The notes beneath the pieces are model-generated. The model ran no database searches. It was not told where the DNA came from and worked only from the letters and a program-made list of their open reading frames with translations. The position numbers and the translations under genes were made by a program. Below are positions 9,015 through 18,601 of a stretch of 64,000 nt of DNA, piece by piece (position 1 is the stretch's first letter; each line of letters opens with the position of its first letter). This DNA comes from G963665085 sp963665085 (lineage in GTDB: Bacteria; Bacteroidota; Bacteroidia; Bacteroidales; JAAAOM01), in assembly GCA_963665085.2 (NCBI GenBank), contig CAXXXS010000001.1, positions 558,001 through 622,000 of the forward strand, given 5' to 3'.

Positions 9015-12000
9015 CTATTTTCTTGCTTCGTTTTGCATTAACACTCTTAGAATTTTGTTGTTAAACCTATTAAGCCTCAAGTGTTCAATGTATTCAATTA
9101 CTTTTCTTACCAAGTCGAAATAGAGCATAACAAACAATAATGCACTAACTAACCAGATAAAAAGAACATTAAAATAAAGCGTGTTAATATAAAAATTCCC
9201 AATGCGTTTTGCAGGGGCAAAGAAATGTGCCCTTCCAAATTTTGACTCAGGATACCGATATATTGCAGATTTTGTTCTAATAATCCTACTATCTTCTACA
9301 ACCATTTGTTCGTCTTCAAGTTGGTTTGTTACTAACAACTCAACCCGTTTATTGGTGTTATCCAATATTAACTGTGTAAACTTATCTTTTCCTCCTACCT
9401 TCTCCATTTGTTTCTCGTAGAGCCGCTCTTTATCCTTTAATGCTATCGTATAACGCTTATGGAAAATATCATCTGCATATGCCAGAAAGTTCCGAAGTTG
9501 AACTGCAACACTAGCATTAAATGAATCTGTGGTTATACTTTCGTCATAATTCGACTTATTATCAATTATCTGATGGAGTTCTGACAATGAATTATTTAAA
9601 ACCTCAATATCATGAAATGTTTTCAATAAATTATTTTTTTCCTCGAGATTTGTTTCTATTTCGTTTACCAACTCAACAAGGTATGGAATGTAATATGCTT
9701 TATAAAAATGGTTTTTATCAATTTGTTTTTCTATCTCCCAAAAATTCTTCTCAAATTTATTATCCCTGTATTGTGTCACCATCATAGCCTCAAAAGCCCA
9801 CCGTGAAACCATTACATCTCCAATAATCGGGACATATTTATCAGACTTTATTGAATAATGCATCTTGTTATATTCTACTACTACCCCACTTAATAATAAC
9901 TGTGGTACGAGAATCATCGGGATTAAAATATAAATGGTTACAATTGAATTTAGCCCGGCCGAAATATTTAAGCCAGCCAGATTCGCCCAACATGCTGCTG
10001 AAAATAATATTAACCAGAAATTAAAATTCATCCCGTGAAAATCAAGTATATGATTTCCGACTAAAACAAATATAAGAGTTTGTATTCCTGAGATAAAAAA
10101 CAAAATAATAGCCTTGGCAGAAAGATAACTACTTCTGCTTAAATCCAGAAAACTCTCACGTTTCAAAATTCTTCTGTCTTTAAATATCTCTTCAGCAGAA
10201 TTAACCAGTCCCAGAAACAGTGCAACAATAACACACATAAACAGATAAGAAGGAATATTTACATTTTCATTAAATACATATCTAAAACCTTCATCGAGAT
10301 TTCCGATATATTGTTTTGTAAAAAATGAGAGAATAAGAGCAAGGATAGGTGCTTCAAGTGCAGTTAAAAGTAAATATTGCTGGTTCGATAATTTAGATAA
10401 AATATCTCTTTTTGCAAAAATTGCAAACTGCTTAAATTTTGTTGGTTTCTTAAATTTATTTTCCGGCAAGATTGATGTAAAAGAACGTTTTATCCTGCTA
10501 ATTATAGGTTTATCAACAGCCTCAATGTAGATATCATACCATTCTTGCGGTGTTGTTTTTCTTTTCCTTGTTAGCCTACCATTTACATCAACAACCCGTG
10601 CTTCTATAATCTTTAAGATCTGATCGGCATTAATATTACCACAAGTTGGACATTCACTTTGTTCTGCATCAGGAAACTGACTTATCTTTTTAAAGTAGCT
10701 AATTGCATCCAGTGGATTTCCGTAATAAACAACACGTCCTCCCTGATCTACAATTAATATTTTATCTATTAATTTATAGATATCTGATGAAGGTTGGTGA
10801 ATTGTTGTAATTACCATTCTCCCTCTAAAAGTTTGTCTTTTTAACATTGACATAACCTTCTCAGAATCAGAAGAAGACAAACCGGATGTTGGTTCATCAA
10901 CAAATAAAATTGCAGGTTCACGAATAAGTTCGAGAGCTATATTTAATCGTTTACGCTGCCCTCCACTGAGTATTGTGTTTATTTCATCTCCTACCTGTAA
11001 ATCCCTTGCCTCTTCGAGATCAAAATTTAGTAGGGCTTCTTCAACAAGGCTATGAATTTCTTCTTCACTATAGTTGGCAAGACACAACTTTGCATTGTAG
11101 TAAAGATTCTCATAGGCCGTTAATTCCTTTATAAGTAAGTCTTCCTGAGGAACATATCCAATAAGCCCTTTAATTTCTTCTTTGTTCTCATGAATATCAA
11201 AATCATTTATTTTGATTGTTCCATTTTTCAATTTTAAACTCCCATTAAGGACTTTTAAAAGAGTTGATTTTCCCGAACCACTTCCCCCAATAATTCCAAT
11301 GATACGACCTGATTCTTCTGTGAAATTAAAGCGTTCAACTCCTTTTGTACTATTGGCATACTTAAACTCAATGTCCCTGGCTGTATAGGTAAATTTTGCC
11401 TGTACACGAGACTGTATAAATTTACCCGCTACATGGGTGTAATAGAATGAACCAACTTTAGAACTTTTAATTACAGAACCTATAGACCAAATATAGGTAC
11501 GTTCTGTTTTAATATTTAATCCGTTAAGGAATAGCTCAGAATTTCCGAAATATTTAAATATTAAAAGGTTAACTGAAGGGACGTGCATCACTTTAATGGC
11601 TCCGTCTAAACCTTCATTATGTAAATGTTTAATTTCAGGATGTCCAGCATCCTTTTTTGAATCTATATAAAGTAAGTTTGATTTACGTTTTATCTTTTCT
11701 GTCTCTCCAAATGTGAACAGGCGTATATCATCAAAATCGCTTTTATCAATCTTTAGTTCTTTCGCAATCCTATCAACGAAAGTCATCTCTGTTGGAGTAA
11801 GAATATTATCACTATTGATAAAATCCAATAAATGGGCTACAACAATAACTTTCTGTATCTGCTCAAGCTCTTCGTTTATCTGCCTGCATATTTCAAGAAT
11901 TATATTATAGTTAATATTGGTTTGTTTTTGTGCTTCATCCTCGCTTTTATACATCAATTCAGGATGATACCGATGCAGGTATTCATCATAGTAGCGAATA

Positions 12001-12143
12001 TAATTGTTTATATGATCACTACTGAATTGTCGTTGAAGATATTCTAAAACAATTCCTCTCTCGTTACCGGATAACCCCTCTTTGTTTACATCGGCAACGA
12101 TAGCAAAAAGTCTCATTAACGCTTTTAATACACTCTCGTTCAT
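9015..12143 (-). CDS. ABCG-type ABC transporter with long N-terminal regulatory region
   Basis: A 1042-residue half-transporter fused in the ABCG order. An N-terminal helical region (about 1-150, TerB-like in appearance) and a small beta domain (about 180-265) precede the ATPase: Walker A GGSGSGKST at 286-294, signature LSGGQ at 392-396, Walker B ILFVDE at 412-417, H-loop His449. A CPTC pair (C498, C501) follows, then an ABC2-type membrane region (about 590-770), a long coiled helical insertion, and a final transmembrane segment near the C-terminus. This layout is common and uncharacterised in Bacteroidota; the substrate is unknown. It is probably transcribed alone, since a terminator separates it from the upstream lipoprotein gene. 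Confidence 0.85.
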   Translation of the reverse strand: MNESVLKALMRLFAIVADVNKEGLSGNERGIVLEYLQRQFSSDHINNYIRYYDEYLHRYHPELMYKSEDEAQKQTNINYNIILEICRQINEELEQIQKVIVVAHLLDFINSDNILTPTEMTFVDRIAKELKIDKSDFDDIRLFTFGETEKIKRKSNLLYIDSKKDAGHPEIKHLHNEGLDGAIKVMHVPSVNLLIFKYFGNSELFLNGLNIKTERTYIWSIGSVIKSSKVGSFYYTHVAGKFIQSRVQAKFTYTARDIEFKYANSTKGVERFNFTEESGRIIGIIGGSGSGKSTLLKVLNGSLKLKNGTIKINDFDIHENKEEIKGLIGYVPQEDLLIKELTAYENLYYNAKLCLANYSEEEIHSLVEEALLNFDLEEARDLQVGDEINTILSGGQRKRLNIALELIREPAILFVDEPTSGLSSSDSEKVMSMLKRQTFRGRMVITTIHQPSSDIYKLIDKILIVDQGGRVVYYGNPLDAISYFKKISQFPDAEQSECPTCGNINADQILKIIEARVVDVNGRLTRKRKTTPQEWYDIYIEAVDKPIISRIKRSFTSILPENKFKKPTKFKQFAIFAKRDILSKLSNQQYLLLTALEAPILALILSFFTKQYIGNLDEGFRYVFNENVNIPSYLFMCVIVALFLGLVNSAEEIFKDRRILKRESFLDLSRSSYLSAKAIILFFISGIQTLIFVLVGNHILDFHGMNFNFWLILFSAACWANLAGLNISAGLNSIVTIYILIPMILVPQLLLSGVVVEYNKMHYSIKSDKYVPIIGDVMVSRWAFEAMMVTQYRDNKFEKNFWEIEKQIDKNHFYKAYYIPYLVELVNEIETNLEEKNNLLKTFHDIEVLNNSLSELHQIIDNKSNYDESITTDSFNASVAVQLRNFLAYADDIFHKRYTIALKDKERLYEKQMEKVGGKDKFTQLILDNTNKRVELLVTNQLEDEQMVVEDSRIIRTKSAIYRYPESKFGRAHFFAPAKRIGNFYINTLYFNVLFIWLVSALLFVMLYFDLVRKVIEYIEHLRLNRFNNKILRVLMQNEARK

Positions 12144-12154
12144 ATGTCAAAAAC

Positions 12155-12190
12155 AAAAAAGCCCCTGAATAACCAAGGGCTTTATATTTT
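12155..12190 (-). terminator. Rho-independent terminator after lipoprotein gene
   Basis: AAAGCCC (12158-12164) pairs with GGGCTTT (12177-12183). On the minus strand the right arm runs into seven T, so it terminates the lipoprotein gene at 12223-13062 before the ABC transporter start at 12143. Confidence 0.75.
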
Positions 12191-12222
12191 ATATAATAAT
12201 CAAAACGTACCTATATCACTAA

Positions 12223-13062
12223 TTACGAAATAATCTTTGTTCTTAGTGATTCTATTTTTGTTTCTAATTTATCTAAATCTTCTGCAGATAAACTTCCTTC
12301 AGTACCTTCGTACAATGCCTTTAATTCTGTTAAATCACCCTTAATTTCAGTGATATCTTCATCGCCCCCAAATCCTGCCATCAAATTAAGAAGGCTATCT
12401 AATGATTTACTTTGATCATAAATGATTTTAACCATTTCAACATTGTTGTATGTGTCTTCTGAAATATGTGTAGCGATATAAAGACCTTCAATCCAGGAAC
12501 CTGCTGCCATTAATACACTAAGTTCAGGAGAATTATTTTTATTTAAAAAATCATATACTTCAAAGAATGTATTTGTAATAACAGCAACAGCTGTATCTTT
12601 ATTCTCAAGGCGCTCTTTTTGACTCTCATCAATAAGATATTCGTAATCTACTTCTACTTTAACCTCGTCTAATAATTCTTTTACAGCTTTAAAATATTTT
12701 CTGGTCTCTTGTTTTTTCTCGTAGATAGTAGTATAACCTAAATCTGTTCCATAAACACCAAGGTTTAAAGCTTTACTCTTCTCAGTAAAATATTTACTGA
12801 TATTATCGGTTGAATTTAAATTTTCACCTACATAAACGGCTCCAATGTCATTTAACATTTCAGCTAAACCGAAAGGTGAGGGTAAACTTTGAATCAGTTG
12901 TTCAACACTTTTTTCAACTTCTTCTTTACTAACCATCTCTTCTGAGTTCTCAGTAGCATCGTTTTCTTTTTCACTGCTAACTGATTTGCAGCCAAAAGCT
13001 ATTAAACCTAATGCAAGAACAAAAACAAAAGATGTTTTAAAAGCAGTACTAATTTTATTCAT
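12223..13062 (-). CDS. Hypothetical lipoprotein
   Basis: A 279-residue protein of unknown function. A signal peptide ends in the lipobox IAFGC, with the lipid cysteine near residue 25, followed by an acidic Ser/Glu-rich linker (about 27-55) and an almost entirely alpha-helical, charged body that ends in a coiled-coil-like stretch (about 240-279, DLDKLETKIESLRTKI). It is likely anchored in the inner leaflet of the outer membrane or exposed in the periplasm. It is a single-gene unit: its own terminator follows, and the divergent aspA-like/hydF operon starts on the other side. I do not recognise a named family. Confidence 0.75.
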   Translation of the reverse strand: MNKISTAFKTSFVFVLALGLIAFGCKSVSSEKENDATENSEEMVSKEEVEKSVEQLIQSLPSPFGLAEMLNDIGAVYVGENLNSTDNISKYFTEKSKALNLGVYGTDLGYTTIYEKKQETRKYFKAVKELLDEVKVEVDYEYLIDESQKERLENKDTAVAVITNTFFEVYDFLNKNNSPELSVLMAAGSWIEGLYIATHISEDTYNNVEMVKIIYDQSKSLDSLLNLMAGFGGDEDITEIKGDLTELKALYEGTEGSLSAEDLDKLETKIESLRTKIIS

Positions 13063-13223
13063 CTATCAATTTTTTTTGGGTTCTCTAATTGTACAAATAT
13101 AATACTTGATTTTATATTTGATTTTTTTATTCGCACCAAAAAGTAATGTTTTTTTTAATAATTTTCCACATTTTATGAAATTTTAGTTGAAATCCGGTAT
13201 TTATTTGTATAACATTTTAATTA

Positions 13224-14678
13224 ATGCACAGAATAGAAAAAGATTTAGTAGGAGAAATTGAAATCGAAAAAAGTGCCCTTTATGGAATTCATTCTGTTAG
13301 GGCCAGAGAAAATTTTCCTGATAATACGCCATTTCATATCGAATGGTATAAAGCTCTGGGTAGTGTAAAAAGAGCCTGTTATGAAACCTATAAAAATTTT
13401 AAGTTCGCTGCACAACAAAAGTATGAGGATAAAAAAATAAATCTTCCTTTCTTTTCCGACGAGATAATTGATTCTATGACTTCTGTTGCAAAAGAAATAG
13501 AAGAAGGGAAATATTTTGAATGGTTTATTGTACCTGCTATTTCAGGGGGTGCCGGCACCAGCATTAATTTAAATATAAATGAGATAATCGCAAATGCCAC
13601 TCTTTTAACGTTAAACTACCAACCTGGAGATTATAATAAAATTGATCCTTTCGAAAATGCAAATATTTATCAGTCAACCAATGATGTAATTCCAACTTCA
13701 TTAAAGGTTGCGACGCTAAAATTATTACTCGAACTGGAAGATGAAATTAATTTACTTAGACAAGAAGTAGAAAAAAAAGAATCTAAATACAGAAATGCAT
13801 TACGTATAGGGTATACACAAATGCAGGAAGCCGTTCCTACTTCTTATGGACGACTTTTTAGTACTTATTCTGATGCTTTATCGCGTGACTGGTGGCGCAT
13901 TTCAAAATGTTTTGAAAGGATTAAAACTGTTAACCTTGGTGGTAGTGCGATTGGAACAGGTTTAACGGTTCCTAGATATTTCATCAAAGAAGTTGTAAAG
14001 ACACTACAAAATATTACAGGTTTGCCAATAGCCCAGGCTGAGAACCTCCAGGATAATACATCAAACCACGACTCATTTGTAGAGATACATGGAATTCTTA
14101 AAGCTCATGCTGTAAATCTGGAAAAAATGGTTTCTGATCTCAGGTTACTTTCTTCAGATTTTCAAACACAAAAAGAATTGAACATCCCTGCAAAACAGAC
14201 AGGAAGTTCCATTATGCCAGGAAAAATAAATCCGGTAATACCTGAATTTGTAATTAGTGCAGCACATAAAATTTACAGCAATGATAATCTAATTAGTTCA
14301 CTTGCTGGTCAGGGATGTCTTGAATTAAACCCATATTTACCAACAATCGGCCATGCGCTTATTGAAAGTCTGAAACTCTTAATCGCTGCAAATAAAACAC
14401 TGAAAGATAATTTATTCCCAGAACTGGAAGTAGAATCAGAAAAGGCACAAAAAAAACTTCTTTTAAGTCCAACGATAGCAACGGTTCTTTTACCTTTTAT
14501 CGGATATAAAAAAGCAACACTGATTGCTAAAACAATGAAAAAGAAAAAATGTGATATTTTTACAGCCAACACCGAATTAGCATTTATCAATCCAGAAAAG
14601 TTGAAACAGCTGTTAGAAGCTGAAAATATTCTAAAAGAAGGTTTTACACTGGGAGAATTATATGATGATGGGAACTAG
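13224..14678 (+). CDS. aspA: Aspartate ammonia-lyase-like protein of the hyd operon
   Basis: A 484-residue member of the aspartase/fumarase superfamily. The superfamily signature GSSIMPGKINPV is at about 327-338 and the ORF is of normal aspartase length. It would convert aspartate to fumarate and ammonium. The hydF start codon lies inside its 3' end (17-base overlap), so the two are translationally coupled. Aspartase genes recur in [FeFe]-hydrogenase maturation clusters, where the ammonium released is proposed to feed assembly of the azadithiolate bridge of the H-cluster; the coupling to hydF here supports that role over general aspartate catabolism. The N-terminus is longer and more divergent than classical AspA, so catalytic specificity is inferred. 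Confidence 0.85.
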   Translation: MHRIEKDLVGEIEIEKSALYGIHSVRARENFPDNTPFHIEWYKALGSVKRACYETYKNFKFAAQQKYEDKKINLPFFSDEIIDSMTSVAKEIEEGKYFEWFIVPAISGGAGTSINLNINEIIANATLLTLNYQPGDYNKIDPFENANIYQSTNDVIPTSLKVATLKLLLELEDEINLLRQEVEKKESKYRNALRIGYTQMQEAVPTSYGRLFSTYSDALSRDWWRISKCFERIKTVNLGGSAIGTGLTVPRYFIKEVVKTLQNITGLPIAQAENLQDNTSNHDSFVEIHGILKAHAVNLEKMVSDLRLLSSDFQTQKELNIPAKQTGSSIMPGKINPVIPEFVISAAHKIYSNDNLISSLAGQGCLELNPYLPTIGHALIESLKLLIAANKTLKDNLFPELEVESEKAQKKLLLSPTIATVLLPFIGYKKATLIAKTMKKKKCDIFTANTELAFINPEKLKQLLEAENILKEGFTLGELYDDGN

Positions 14679-15900
14679 AGGAAAAGAATCAAAACCACAT
14701 ATCGGAATATTTGGACGTAGGAACAACGGCAAAAGTTCTGTTATGAATGCTTTGACGCAACAAGATATAGCCATCGTTTCCGATGTAGCCGGCACAACAA
14801 CTGATCCAGTTAAAAAATCAGTAGAAATACCCGGAGTTGGACCGGCAATAATAATTGATACTGCGGGGATTGACGATACTGGAGATCTGGGAAACCAACG
14901 AATTGAAAAAAGTAAACAGGTAATTTCTACTATCGACTTAGCTATTTTGGTAATTATAGAAAACACTTTTGGAAGTTTTGAAACTGAGTTAATACAAGAA
15001 TTTTATAATCAAGGAGTAACATTCTTTGTAATTCATAACAAATCAGACATCAAAAAAATAAGTGAGGAGCTTGATGAGCAAATAAGAAAAGAATATAAAG
15101 CTAAATGCATTAATTTTTGCGCGACAAATCCAGAAAACCTCAACGAACTAGTCGCTTTGTTAAAAACAACTATTCCAAAAACTGCATATGTTCATCCTTC
15201 AATCTTAGGAGATCTAACCTCTTATGGAGATATCGTACTGCTTATTACACCTATTGATATTGAAGCTCCTGAAGGCAGATTGATTTTACCACAGGTACAA
15301 ACCATCCGCGATGCACTTGATAATGATTGTGTCGTCATCATACTTAAAGAAAGGGAAGTTGATGCTTTTCTGAGGAAAACCAAAATTAAGCCAAAACTTG
15401 CTATAACAGACAGTTCTATTTTTTTAAAAGCAAGTGCATCAATCCCCTCTGATATTCCACTAACTGGTTTTAGTGTCTTACTCGCCAGGTATAAAGGAGA
15501 TTTTGAAGCTTATCTTAAAGGAACGCCTAAAATCTCTGAGCTTAAAAATGGCGATCGAATTCTTCTTTTAGAATCATGTACACATCATGTTTCCTGCGAT
15601 GATATCGGAAGAATAAAAATCCCCCGATGGATAAATCAATTTACAGGAAAAAAACTGGAATATGATGTTGTTGCCGGATTAAATAAGTTATCCAAACCCA
15701 TAGAAGAATATGCTCTAATTATACAATGTGGAGGCTGTGTTGTAACAAGGAAACAACTAGTAAATAGGCTACGACCTGCAAAAGAATTAAATATTCCTAT
15801 TACGAACTATGGAATGGCAATTGCTTATGTTCAGGGAATCTACAATAGGGCAATTGCTCCATTTGTTGGAGAACAATCTATTGAAGAGGATTATTTATAA
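14662..15900 (+). CDS. hydF: [FeFe]-hydrogenase H-cluster maturation GTPase HydF
   Basis: A 412-residue protein. The P-loop GRRNNGKS is at 18-25, followed by switch-like TTTDP, then the dimerisation domain and a C-terminal cluster-binding domain with C306, H308/H309 and the CGGC pair C356/C359, the ligands of the HydF [4Fe-4S] cluster. HydF is the scaffold on which the 2Fe subcluster is completed before transfer to apo-hydrogenase. Three consecutive ATG codons occur at the start, inside the end of the aspartase-like gene. HydG is encoded 47 kb away in this window; HydE and the hydrogenase itself are not seen. Confidence 0.95.
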   Translation: MMMGTRGKESKPHIGIFGRRNNGKSSVMNALTQQDIAIVSDVAGTTTDPVKKSVEIPGVGPAIIIDTAGIDDTGDLGNQRIEKSKQVISTIDLAILVIIENTFGSFETELIQEFYNQGVTFFVIHNKSDIKKISEELDEQIRKEYKAKCINFCATNPENLNELVALLKTTIPKTAYVHPSILGDLTSYGDIVLLITPIDIEAPEGRLILPQVQTIRDALDNDCVVIILKEREVDAFLRKTKIKPKLAITDSSIFLKASASIPSDIPLTGFSVLLARYKGDFEAYLKGTPKISELKNGDRILLLESCTHHVSCDDIGRIKIPRWINQFTGKKLEYDVVAGLNKLSKPIEEYALIIQCGGCVVTRKQLVNRLRPAKELNIPITNYGMAIAYVQGIYNRAIAPFVGEQSIEEDYL

Positions 15901-15927
15901 TCTTTTTTTCGAAAAACAAATAAATAA

Positions 15928-16890
15928 ATGGCCGAAAATCCTGCTGAAAAATTAAGAAACACAAAACTTATCAGACAAAAAGCTATTGATTTAGGCTTTG
16001 CTGATTGTGGATTTTCAAAGGCAGAATTCTTACCTACAGAAGCTGAACAGCTTAAAAAATGGCTTTCAAAAGGTATGCATGGTGAGATGCATTATATGGA
16101 AAACCACTTTGAAAAAAGAACCGATCCGACGAAACTTGTTGAAGGCACAAAATCAATTATCAGTGTTTTATTAAATTATTTCCCAAAAGAAACACAAAAG
16201 GATGTTGAAGCACCAGTCCTCTCAAAATACGCATATGGAAAAGATTATCATTTTGTATTCCGTGATAAACTTAATCAACTTTTTAACTATATAAACGATT
16301 GTATTACACCAATTAATGGGCGATGTTTTGTTGATTCCGCACCCGTTTTAGATAGAGTATGGGCCAGGAAAGCCGGTCTAGGCTGGATAGGTAAAAACTC
16401 CATGTTAATTTCACCCAAGCACGGATCATTTGTCTTTATTGGCTCAATTCTTATTGATATCGAACTTGAATATAATACATTAGAGATTAACAACTTCTGT
16501 GGTGACTGTTCGCGCTGTATTAAAGCTTGTCCAACAAATGCTATCGTTGAACCAAAAGTTATTGATAGCCGGAGATGCATTTCTTATTTAACAATTGAAT
16601 ACAAGGGAAATGAAATACCTAAAAAATTCAAAGATAAATTTCAGAATAGAGTCTTCGGTTGTGATATCTGTCAGGATGTTTGCCCATGGAATCGTAAAAC
16701 AAAACCAACTTCCGTTGATGAATTCACTCCTTCATTAGCACTTTTGGAAATGAAAAAAGATGAATGGCAAACTATGGATAAAAAAAAGTTCGATGTACTA
16801 TTTAGAGATTCAGCAGTAAAACGAACTAAATTTATCGGTATTCAAAGGAATCTAGGCTTTTTAAACAAAAAAACTGACAATACAGACTAA
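15928..16890 (+). CDS. queG: Epoxyqueuosine reductase QueG
   Basis: A 320-residue protein with the two [4Fe-4S] motifs of QueG: C191-x2-C194-x2-C197-x3-C201 followed by P, and C245-x2-C248-x3-C252 followed by P, plus the conserved RxCISYLTIE stretch (C218). It reduces epoxyqueuosine to queuosine in tRNA position 34 in the cytoplasm using a cobalamin cofactor. It lies 27 bases after hydF in the same direction and is probably carried on the same transcript, although it has no known role in hydrogenase maturation. Confidence 0.95.
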   Translation: MAENPAEKLRNTKLIRQKAIDLGFADCGFSKAEFLPTEAEQLKKWLSKGMHGEMHYMENHFEKRTDPTKLVEGTKSIISVLLNYFPKETQKDVEAPVLSKYAYGKDYHFVFRDKLNQLFNYINDCITPINGRCFVDSAPVLDRVWARKAGLGWIGKNSMLISPKHGSFVFIGSILIDIELEYNTLEINNFCGDCSRCIKACPTNAIVEPKVIDSRRCISYLTIEYKGNEIPKKFKDKFQNRVFGCDICQDVCPWNRKTKPTSVDEFTPSLALLEMKKDEWQTMDKKKFDVLFRDSAVKRTKFIGIQRNLGFLNKKTDNTD

Positions 16891-16907
16891 GAATACAACT
16901 TCACTTG

Positions 16908-17597
16908 CTAACCTATAGCAAGTATTCTTTTCATATTCCGATGAAAATCATTAACTATTTTTTTATGAAAAAAAGGATAAAGTTTATCTCTTGAATGAGA
17001 ATTACTTTTAAAATAACTTACATGTTTTATTTTTATGTGCTCTTCATCAATCTCCTTGAATTTTATCTGTTGGACACCTAACGATTTATTTCCTTCTATA
17101 TAGCTAAACTCAATAATCTTTTTATCGGTATCTATATTAATAATTTCAAAGGCAACAGGAAGATTATAGAAGCCCATTATTAATTTTAGATTAAGAAAAT
17201 AAACCTGTCCTGTATCAATACTTATAGTAGATTCTTTGTTATAGAATATACTATTCGGAAATTTTTGCAATAATAATTCAAAAGAAATACGTCGTCCATT
17301 CCAGGAGTCTGTTGGGCTAGCAGATAAATATCCTTGCCATATAGCTTGCAAATCTCCCTTCAAAATAAAAGTCATTTCCTTTTTTTTGTAGCCCGAAAGG
17401 TCTTCTCCATCATTCCAGGAAGGACGAATATCACAAAACTGATGTTTCCCTTCCTCAATCTGGGTTTCTACATACTTTCTGATTTTTTTATGCTGAATCT
17501 GTGCTAATTTAATATCATCTAGCATTAACTGCCCGTAGGAATGTGTTGAATAGCACACAAGGATTATCAGCATTATAAAACTAAACTTCAATTTCAT
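16908..17597 (-). CDS. Hypothetical secreted protein
   Basis: A 229-residue protein of unknown function. A clear signal peptide (about 1-22, ending SYGQ) is followed by a short helix and a beta-rich body with two cysteines only in the N-terminal part. It has no lipobox and no transmembrane segment after the signal, so it is periplasmic or released. The pattern of alternating hydrophobic strands resembles small lipid- or polyketide-binding folds, but I cannot support a family. It is convergent with queG and follows the next unknown gene at a distance of 133 bases. Confidence 0.65.
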   Translation of the reverse strand: MKLKFSFIMLIILVCYSTHSYGQLMLDDIKLAQIQHKKIRKYVETQIEEGKHQFCDIRPSWNDGEDLSGYKKKEMTFILKGDLQAIWQGYLSASPTDSWNGRRISFELLLQKFPNSIFYNKESTISIDTGQVYFLNLKLIMGFYNLPVAFEIINIDTDKKIIEFSYIEGNKSLGVQQIKFKEIDEEHIKIKHVSYFKSNSHSRDKLYPFFHKKIVNDFHRNMKRILAIG

Positions 17598-17657
17598 TTG
17601 TGGATAAAATAAAATGCTAAATAACTCTTTTGAAGATAATGAACAAATTTTAATTAT

Positions 17658-17679
17658 TAAATAGTTTGGGTACTATTTA
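17658..17679. other. Perfect 8-bp inverted repeat between two secreted-protein genes
   Basis: TAAATAGT (17658-17665) and ACTATTTA (17672-17679) flank a six-base loop in the 133-base gap between the two minus-strand unknown genes. It has no strong T-run on either strand, so it may be an operator or a weak terminator of the gene ending at 17731. Confidence 0.35.
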
Positions 17680-17730
17680 TAACAAATAATTATTATGATA
17701 GTTTATTGACAGAATACAATTTTTAACACT

Positions 17731-18372
17731 TTATAGTGCTTTCCACCTCTCATAATCATACATAAGTTCCTGGATATTCATAAAATATATCTCTGTAGAA
17801 AGGTTCTCGATATAATTATTATCTACTTCATAGAGTTTTAATAAATCTATAATTGTGAGATCTTCGTTTTTCCAATTTACTTTGTTCAGTCCTTGTTTTT
17901 CATTGAATAAATAATAATCATAAAAAAGCATTGTTCTATTAAAATGCTCTGAGCCTACTGACACAGAACTTCGAAAAAGATCTCTATAAATTGACAACTC
18001 ACCCTGGAAGACCAGATGTAAAAACTTAGTGATTTCCCGATCATTCCTTATAATACTATTTGTTTGTATTGTAAAACTCTTAAAGCGATATTCTACCGAT
18101 CCCTTTAGAAAATAAAAACCAGCTATTTCTCCAGGACTATAAATCATAAATCGGTGTTTCCCATTTTCTTTAAATTCTACCATATGAGAAAATGGTTCCA
18201 GGTTAATATCATTAACTACGTATCCTCCTGTATAGAGATTAAATCTACTAACTCTTATTTTACCAAAAATTGTATCTGCATCATTGGTAATAATGTATCC
18301 ACTTAATTTCTCCGCGTAGATATTATCCAGGAAACAAAATAGAATAAGTGCTATAAATACTTTTTTGATCAT
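17731..18372 (-). CDS. Hypothetical secreted protein
   Basis: A 213-residue protein of unknown function. The signal peptide (about 1-20, FLDNIYA) is followed by GYIITNDADTIFGKI, a start often seen in Bacteroidota exported proteins that report a quantity in a beta-rich domain, then beta strands and a helical C-terminus ending in YERWKAL. No catalytic motif is visible. It lies upstream of the other unknown secreted gene in the same direction. Confidence 0.65.
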   Translation of the reverse strand: MIKKVFIALILFCFLDNIYAEKLSGYIITNDADTIFGKIRVSRFNLYTGGYVVNDINLEPFSHMVEFKENGKHRFMIYSPGEIAGFYFLKGSVEYRFKSFTIQTNSIIRNDREITKFLHLVFQGELSIYRDLFRSSVSVGSEHFNRTMLFYDYYLFNEKQGLNKVNWKNEDLTIIDLLKLYEVDNNYIENLSTEIYFMNIQELMYDYERWKAL

Positions 18373-18601
18373 AAGAATTAATCTTTATAGTGTTCAAAAA
18401 ACTCCTCTTTCTAAGTATTGTTGTAAGGAACAAAGAACTTTTTACTTTTCAAATACTAAAAAGAGGTGCAATAGTTTTTCGAACTACTATCAAAAGACAG
18501 TCCAAAAAGTCTTAATCTTAATAAAACCTTACTTTCGCAATAAATATTTAGAAGCCATAATCATGGCATCACTCTAAGCGATACCCTGACTAAGTTTGTA
18601 T

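Noticed and set aside
13063..13223. Rex operator before the aspA-like/hydF operon
   Set aside because: TTTGTATAACA resembles part of the palindrome but lacks the spacing of the other two sites.
18365..18577. A 70-codon plus-strand frame between the unknown secreted gene and the LytTR regulator
   Set aside because: Lacks any recognisable motif, overlaps the start of the minus-strand gene and has a low-complexity composition; probably not a gene. The 229-base gap otherwise shows only the GTCCAAAAAGTCTT-like trace at 18499-18514.
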